Assembly (NCBI GenBank): GCA_030830185.1
Contig: JAURNN010000022.1
Span: forward strand, 1 to 7,945
From: Bacillota bacterium
GTDB taxonomy: Bacteria > Bacillota_I > Bacilli_A > Acholeplasmatales > Acholeplasmataceae
Direction: 5' to 3'
DNA: 7,945 nt
A program made the translations under genes and the position numbers. Each line of letters starts with the position of its first letter. Position 1 is the stretch's first letter. Positions 5,514 through 7,945 of this stretch are shown here, one piece after another. The notes under the pieces were generated by a model that had not been told where the DNA came from, did no database searches, and saw only the letters and a program-made list of their open reading frames with translations.

Positions 5514-6497
5514 CTACGTTGTTTCTCCAATGACTAATTTCACTGGTGTGATTTGGAATGGTTCAATCCTTGTATTTTTATAATAATGTTCAATAATATC
5601 AACGATTGCTTTCGCTGTTAGATGCGGTTGTTGATCAATCGATGTAATAGTCTTACCTAAATTAAGAAAACTTCTGCCACCATCATAACCCATTACCTTG
5701 ACATCTTTTGGTACATGTTTACCTGCAAGTTCAAGTGTTTTTATGACTCTTGCTGCTACTGCATCAGAAATACAAAATATACCATCTACATCTTTGTGTA
5801 ATAAGACTTGTTGTTGTACTTCATCTGGAATATCAATATAATTTCCAAGTGGATATTCAATTTCAATCACATGATGAAATCCTTTTTGTTTAAGTGTTTC
5901 AATAAAAGCAAGCCTTCTTTTTGAGACTTCTGTGTTAACAATGTTATCAGAACCTTGTTGATCATCACCAATAAACATGAATTTTTTTGCACCACGTTCA
6001 ATTAAATGTAAAGCGGCAAGTCTTCCACCTTCATAATTATCTGAGGCAACATAAGGAATGCCTTCAAAAATACGATCAAACGAAATGATTCTATATTTCT
6101 TATCTAATAAGTGGGCAATATCATTATTTGTAAGTAAAATCATTGAATCTACTCGATTGGTTTTTAACATCTCAATATATGACAATTCTTTTTCAATACG
6201 CTCACTAGAATTACAAACCATCAGTTTGTAGTTTTTTTCATAAAGTGCTGACTCAACTTCATATAGAAGTTCACCAAAAAAAAGATGTTTTGTATTCGGC
6301 AAAATAAAAGCAACAATATGATTTTTTTGTTGGGTCATCGAGCGTGCAATTTCATTTGGCTTAAAGCCGAGTTCTTTAATGACTTTTTCAATACGTTCTT
6401 TAGTTTCTTGCTTAACATAACCAGACTGATTGATGACTCTAGAAACAGTCGCAATTCCTACTCCAGCTTTAAATGCGACATCTTTAATACTCGACAT
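5514..6497 (-). CDS. LacI/GalR-family transcriptional repressor
   Basis: 327 residues. The N-terminal helix-turn-helix is IKDVAFKAGVGIATVSRVIN (4-23), followed by the hinge helix region FKPNEIARSM (45-54) that inserts into the operator minor groove. The rest is a periplasmic-binding-protein-like sugar-sensing domain: IVAFILPN (61-68), ISFDRIFEGIPYVASDNYEGGRLA (138-161) and KVMGYDGGRS (267-276). The length is normal for the family. The ribosome binding site AAGGAG is 5 nt before the ATG. The palindrome at 6530-6547 overlaps its own promoter, so autorepression is likely. The fructokinase downstream suggests a sucrose- or fructoside-responsive regulator (ScrR-like), but the effector cannot be read from the sequence. 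Confidence 0.92.
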   Translation of the reverse strand: MSSIKDVAFKAGVGIATVSRVINQSGYVKQETKERIEKVIKELGFKPNEIARSMTQQKNHIVAFILPNTKHLFFGELLYEVESALYEKNYKLMVCNSSERIEKELSYIEMLKTNRVDSMILLTNNDIAHLLDKKYRIISFDRIFEGIPYVASDNYEGGRLAALHLIERGAKKFMFIGDDQQGSDNIVNTEVSKRRLAFIETLKQKGFHHVIEIEYPLGNYIDIPDEVQQQVLLHKDVDGIFCISDAVAARVIKTLELAGKHVPKDVKVMGYDGGRSFLNLGKTITSIDQQPHLTAKAIVDIIEHYYKNTRIEPFQITPVKLVIGETT

Positions 6498-6514
6498 ATT
6501 GACTCCTTATTGTT

Positions 6515-6520
6515 ATTATA
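6515..6520 (-). promoter_or_regulatory. -10 box of the lacI-type/fructokinase promoter
   Basis: A perfect TATAAT on the minus strand. At a 17-nt spacing the -35 region (GAAAGA) is poor and lies inside the operator palindrome, so repressor binding would exclude RNA polymerase. The predicted start near 6508 gives a leader of only about 11 nt beginning at the ribosome binding site. Confidence 0.5.
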
Positions 6521-6529
6521 ACTTAATTT

Positions 6530-6547
6530 TATGGAAATCTTTCCATA
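6530..6547. promoter_or_regulatory. operator palindrome of the LacI-type repressor
   Basis: TATGGAAATCTTTCCATA is an 18-bp palindrome with perfect 8-bp arms around a TC centre. It covers the -35 region of the repressor gene's promoter, the usual place for autoregulation. The half-site GGAAA is shared with the operator at 868-881, but the half-sites here are 2 bp closer, and the centre lacks CG. Confidence 0.72.
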
Positions 6548-6572
6548 AAAAAAATCGTATGACTACGATTTT
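6547..6572 (-). terminator. intrinsic terminator of the oxidoreductase-deoxynucleoside kinase operon
   Basis: On the minus strand AAAATCGTA-GTCA-TACGATTTT forms a 9-bp stem with a 4-nt loop; the downstream T run is eight T (6554-6547), four of them also in the stem. The upstream arm is made from the last codons and stop codon of the kinase gene. The T run ends at the edge of the next operator palindrome. Confidence 0.85.
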
Positions 6573-7168
6573 AATTGTTTGATGACTGCTAGTGCTTCTT
6601 TTAAAACATCTTCTTCACTCTTGTTATTAGTATCAATGACGTGATATGGAATGCCATACACAGAACACTGTGATACGATTTTTTGAGTGTAATCAGAAAT
6701 CAATGCTTGAAAATAGGATTGATTCAATTCAAAGTTTTCAATTTCTTGTTCACGTCCACGTTTAAGTACACGGTCTTTAAATTGATCCCAGTTCACATCT
6801 AAAATGATATAGACATCAGGATGTTTAATTTGATTCATATAAGAATGGAAAACACCATTATACATGTTCATGATGGTAGGCATATTTCTTAAATTATGAT
6901 AGGCAAATAACCAGTGTTCAATGAGATCGCGATCAACAATAAAATGACCTTCATATTTTTGTTGGTTCAGCCAATGATTATGAATAAAATAAATTTGTAA
7001 AAGCATTTCTACATTATCTTTTTTTTCATACAACCACTTTAATAGCGTGTTGAATACTTCATCATCTTTTTCAAATTCTTCCATCACTGGTAACTCTAAA
7101 GCTTCACCTAGATTTTTAACAAGTGTGGACTTTCCAGATGCAATCATACCACCAACTGAAATTTTCAT
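6563..7168 (-). CDS. deoxynucleoside kinase (deoxyadenosine/deoxyguanosine kinase family)
   Basis: 201 residues, the usual length for bacterial dNK enzymes. The Walker A loop is GMIASGKST (7-15). Acidic residues EEFEKDD (30-36) follow at the position of the catalytic Glu, then VDRDLIEHWLFA (78-89), the DRS/ERS-type motif, and an Arg-rich lid LKRGREQE (135-142). These enzymes use ATP to phosphorylate deoxynucleosides in the cytoplasm for nucleotide salvage; such kinases are common in Mollicutes and lactobacilli. Which base is preferred cannot be read with certainty. The ribosome binding site AAAGGAG is about 6 nt before the ATG. The start overlaps the stop of the oxidoreductase gene (ATGA), and a terminator overlaps the end of this gene, so it is the last gene of its operon. 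Confidence 0.9.
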   Translation of the reverse strand: MKISVGGMIASGKSTLVKNLGEALELPVMEEFEKDDEVFNTLLKWLYEKKDNVEMLLQIYFIHNHWLNQQKYEGHFIVDRDLIEHWLFAYHNLRNMPTIMNMYNGVFHSYMNQIKHPDVYIILDVNWDQFKDRVLKRGREQEIENFELNQSYFQALISDYTQKIVSQCSVYGIPYHVIDTNNKSEEDVLKEALAVIKQLKS

Positions 7169-7945
7169 GATTTCTCCTTTAATAACTTTCCTCTTTGATA
7201 AGGTTTTGGAAACTCGAAGCTCTCGATGTGTCTTAAAAAATAAAAAGGGTCTCTTAGTAACAACCGACCATAAAATACCATATCACAGTCATCATTTTGA
7301 AGGGCTTTCTCACCTTCTTCGTGATTACTTAAAAGTCCGCCACCAATAGTTTTAATAGGCAACTCCTGTTTGATTTTACGTGCCAAAGGTAATTGATATC
7401 CAGATGCTAATGTTAGGATATTTGGTCTAATATTACCACCACTACTTACATGAACAAGATCAATACGAGAAAGATCACATGCTTGAAGTATCTTGATGAC
7501 ATCATCAATATCAAATCCATCAGGATGATATTCAGTGCCACTCATACGGATGGAGATACTTTTATGTAGTGGCCATACATGATAAATTGCTTCTATAACA
7601 TCTTTTAAAAATTGATGTTTGACGCCGTAATGATCGTCTCTTTGATTACTTAAAGGAGACATGAATTGTGAAATTAAATATCCATGTGCAGCATGAATCT
7701 CAACCATATCAAATCCAGCTTCATTTGCTCTGATCGCTGCTTTTTGAAAATCGCTAATTGTCTCTTTAATGTCTAATAAACTCATTGCTTTAGGAAGTTC
7801 ATCTTTTCCATCCATTTTGATTTGAGATGGTGCAAATGGATACTGACCTACTGATTTTCTTCCTGCATGATTGATTTGAATGCAAGACGTACTTCCAGCT
7901 TCTTTGATACGTTCTGAAATGACTTTTAATCCTTGGATATGATCA
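7165..7945 (-). CDS. namA: NADH:flavin oxidoreductase, Old Yellow Enzyme family (NamA/YqjM-like), N-terminus beyond window
   Basis: The reading frame is open to the window edge, giving 259 residues; the ATG at 7815 is internal, since the codons upstream of it encode CIQINHAGRKS and APSQI, conserved in this family. Further landmarks are FDMVEIHAAHGYLISQF (the His pair that binds the substrate carbonyl), SNQRDDHYG, ISIRMSG, the GGG phosphate-binding turn of FMN in KTIGGGL, and MVFYGRLLLRDPFYF. About 75-85 N-terminal residues are missing if it is of normal length (~340). Members are cytoplasmic FMN enzymes that reduce activated alkenes with NAD(P)H; HAGRK points to the YqjM subgroup. The stop overlaps the start of the deoxynucleoside kinase gene (ATGA), so the two are translationally coupled though no shared pathway is obvious. 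Confidence 0.88.
   Translation of the reverse strand, partial: DHIQGLKVISERIKEAGSTSCIQINHAGRKSVGQYPFAPSQIKMDGKDELPKAMSLLDIKETISDFQKAAIRANEAGFDMVEIHAAHGYLISQFMSPLSNQRDDHYGVKHQFLKDVIEAIYHVWPLHKSISIRMSGTEYHPDGFDIDDVIKILQACDLSRIDLVHVSSGGNIRPNILTLASGYQLPLARKIKQELPIKTIGGGLLSNHEEGEKALQNDDCDMVFYGRLLLRDPFYFLRHIESFEFPKPYQRGKLLKEKS

Noticed and set aside
7047..7349. A 100-codon plus-strand reading frame opposite the kinase/oxidoreductase junction
   Set aside because: It is antisense to two genes with clear conserved motifs and has no family resemblance or plausible start signal.
1..7945. CRISPR array, insertion sequence, prophage or other mobile element
   Set aside because: No direct-repeat arrays, transposase or phage motifs are visible, and all genes share strand and base composition.

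Overview
The window is a compact, AT-rich stretch of bacterial chromosome in which every protein gene lies on the minus strand. Three genes end on TGA inside ATGA start/stop overlaps, and tryptophan is encoded by TGG, so the standard genetic code is used; this argues against Mycoplasma or Spiroplasma. The low GC content, short intergenic gaps, strong purine-rich ribosome binding sites and the pairing of a GH94 phosphorylase with a GH30 glycosidase suggest a Firmicutes/Tenericutes relative such as Acholeplasma or an Izemoplasma-like organism. This placement is an inference from gene content and composition only.

Read in the direction of transcription (right to left) there are four blocks. (1) 7945-6547: the C-terminal part of an Old Yellow Enzyme-type flavin oxidoreductase, translationally coupled to a deoxynucleoside kinase and closed by an intrinsic terminator. 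(2) 6547-4526: a LacI-family repressor with a palindromic operator at its own promoter, followed by a PfkB-family fructokinase; probably a self-regulated sugar operon. (3) 4493-3631: a short interval with a promoter, a candidate 73-nt structured RNA and a terminator, then an OmpR-type regulator whose receiver domain lacks key phosphorylation residues, then a second terminator. (4) 3619-1: a Ser-nucleophile S51-type peptidase, a two-pass membrane protein of unknown function and a cytoplasmic GH30 glycosidase, linked by two ATGA overlaps. These are followed by a GH94 phosphorylase (N-terminal 284 residues only) with its own sigma-A-type promoter and a LacI/CcpA-type operator at the predicted start of transcription.

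Blocks 2 and 4 suggest uptake and cytoplasmic breakdown of sugars: fructose phosphorylation by the kinase, and hydrolysis plus phosphorolysis of beta-glucosides by GH30 and GH94. The most unusual part is the 4354-4493 interval. The candidate RNA carries a C6 tract in its terminator loop that is perfectly complementary over 9 nt to an abnormal G6 Shine-Dalgarno sequence of the regulator gene immediately downstream. This looks like a possible C-rich sRNA or cis-acting leader controlling translation of the regulator. It is a hypothesis from sequence alone.
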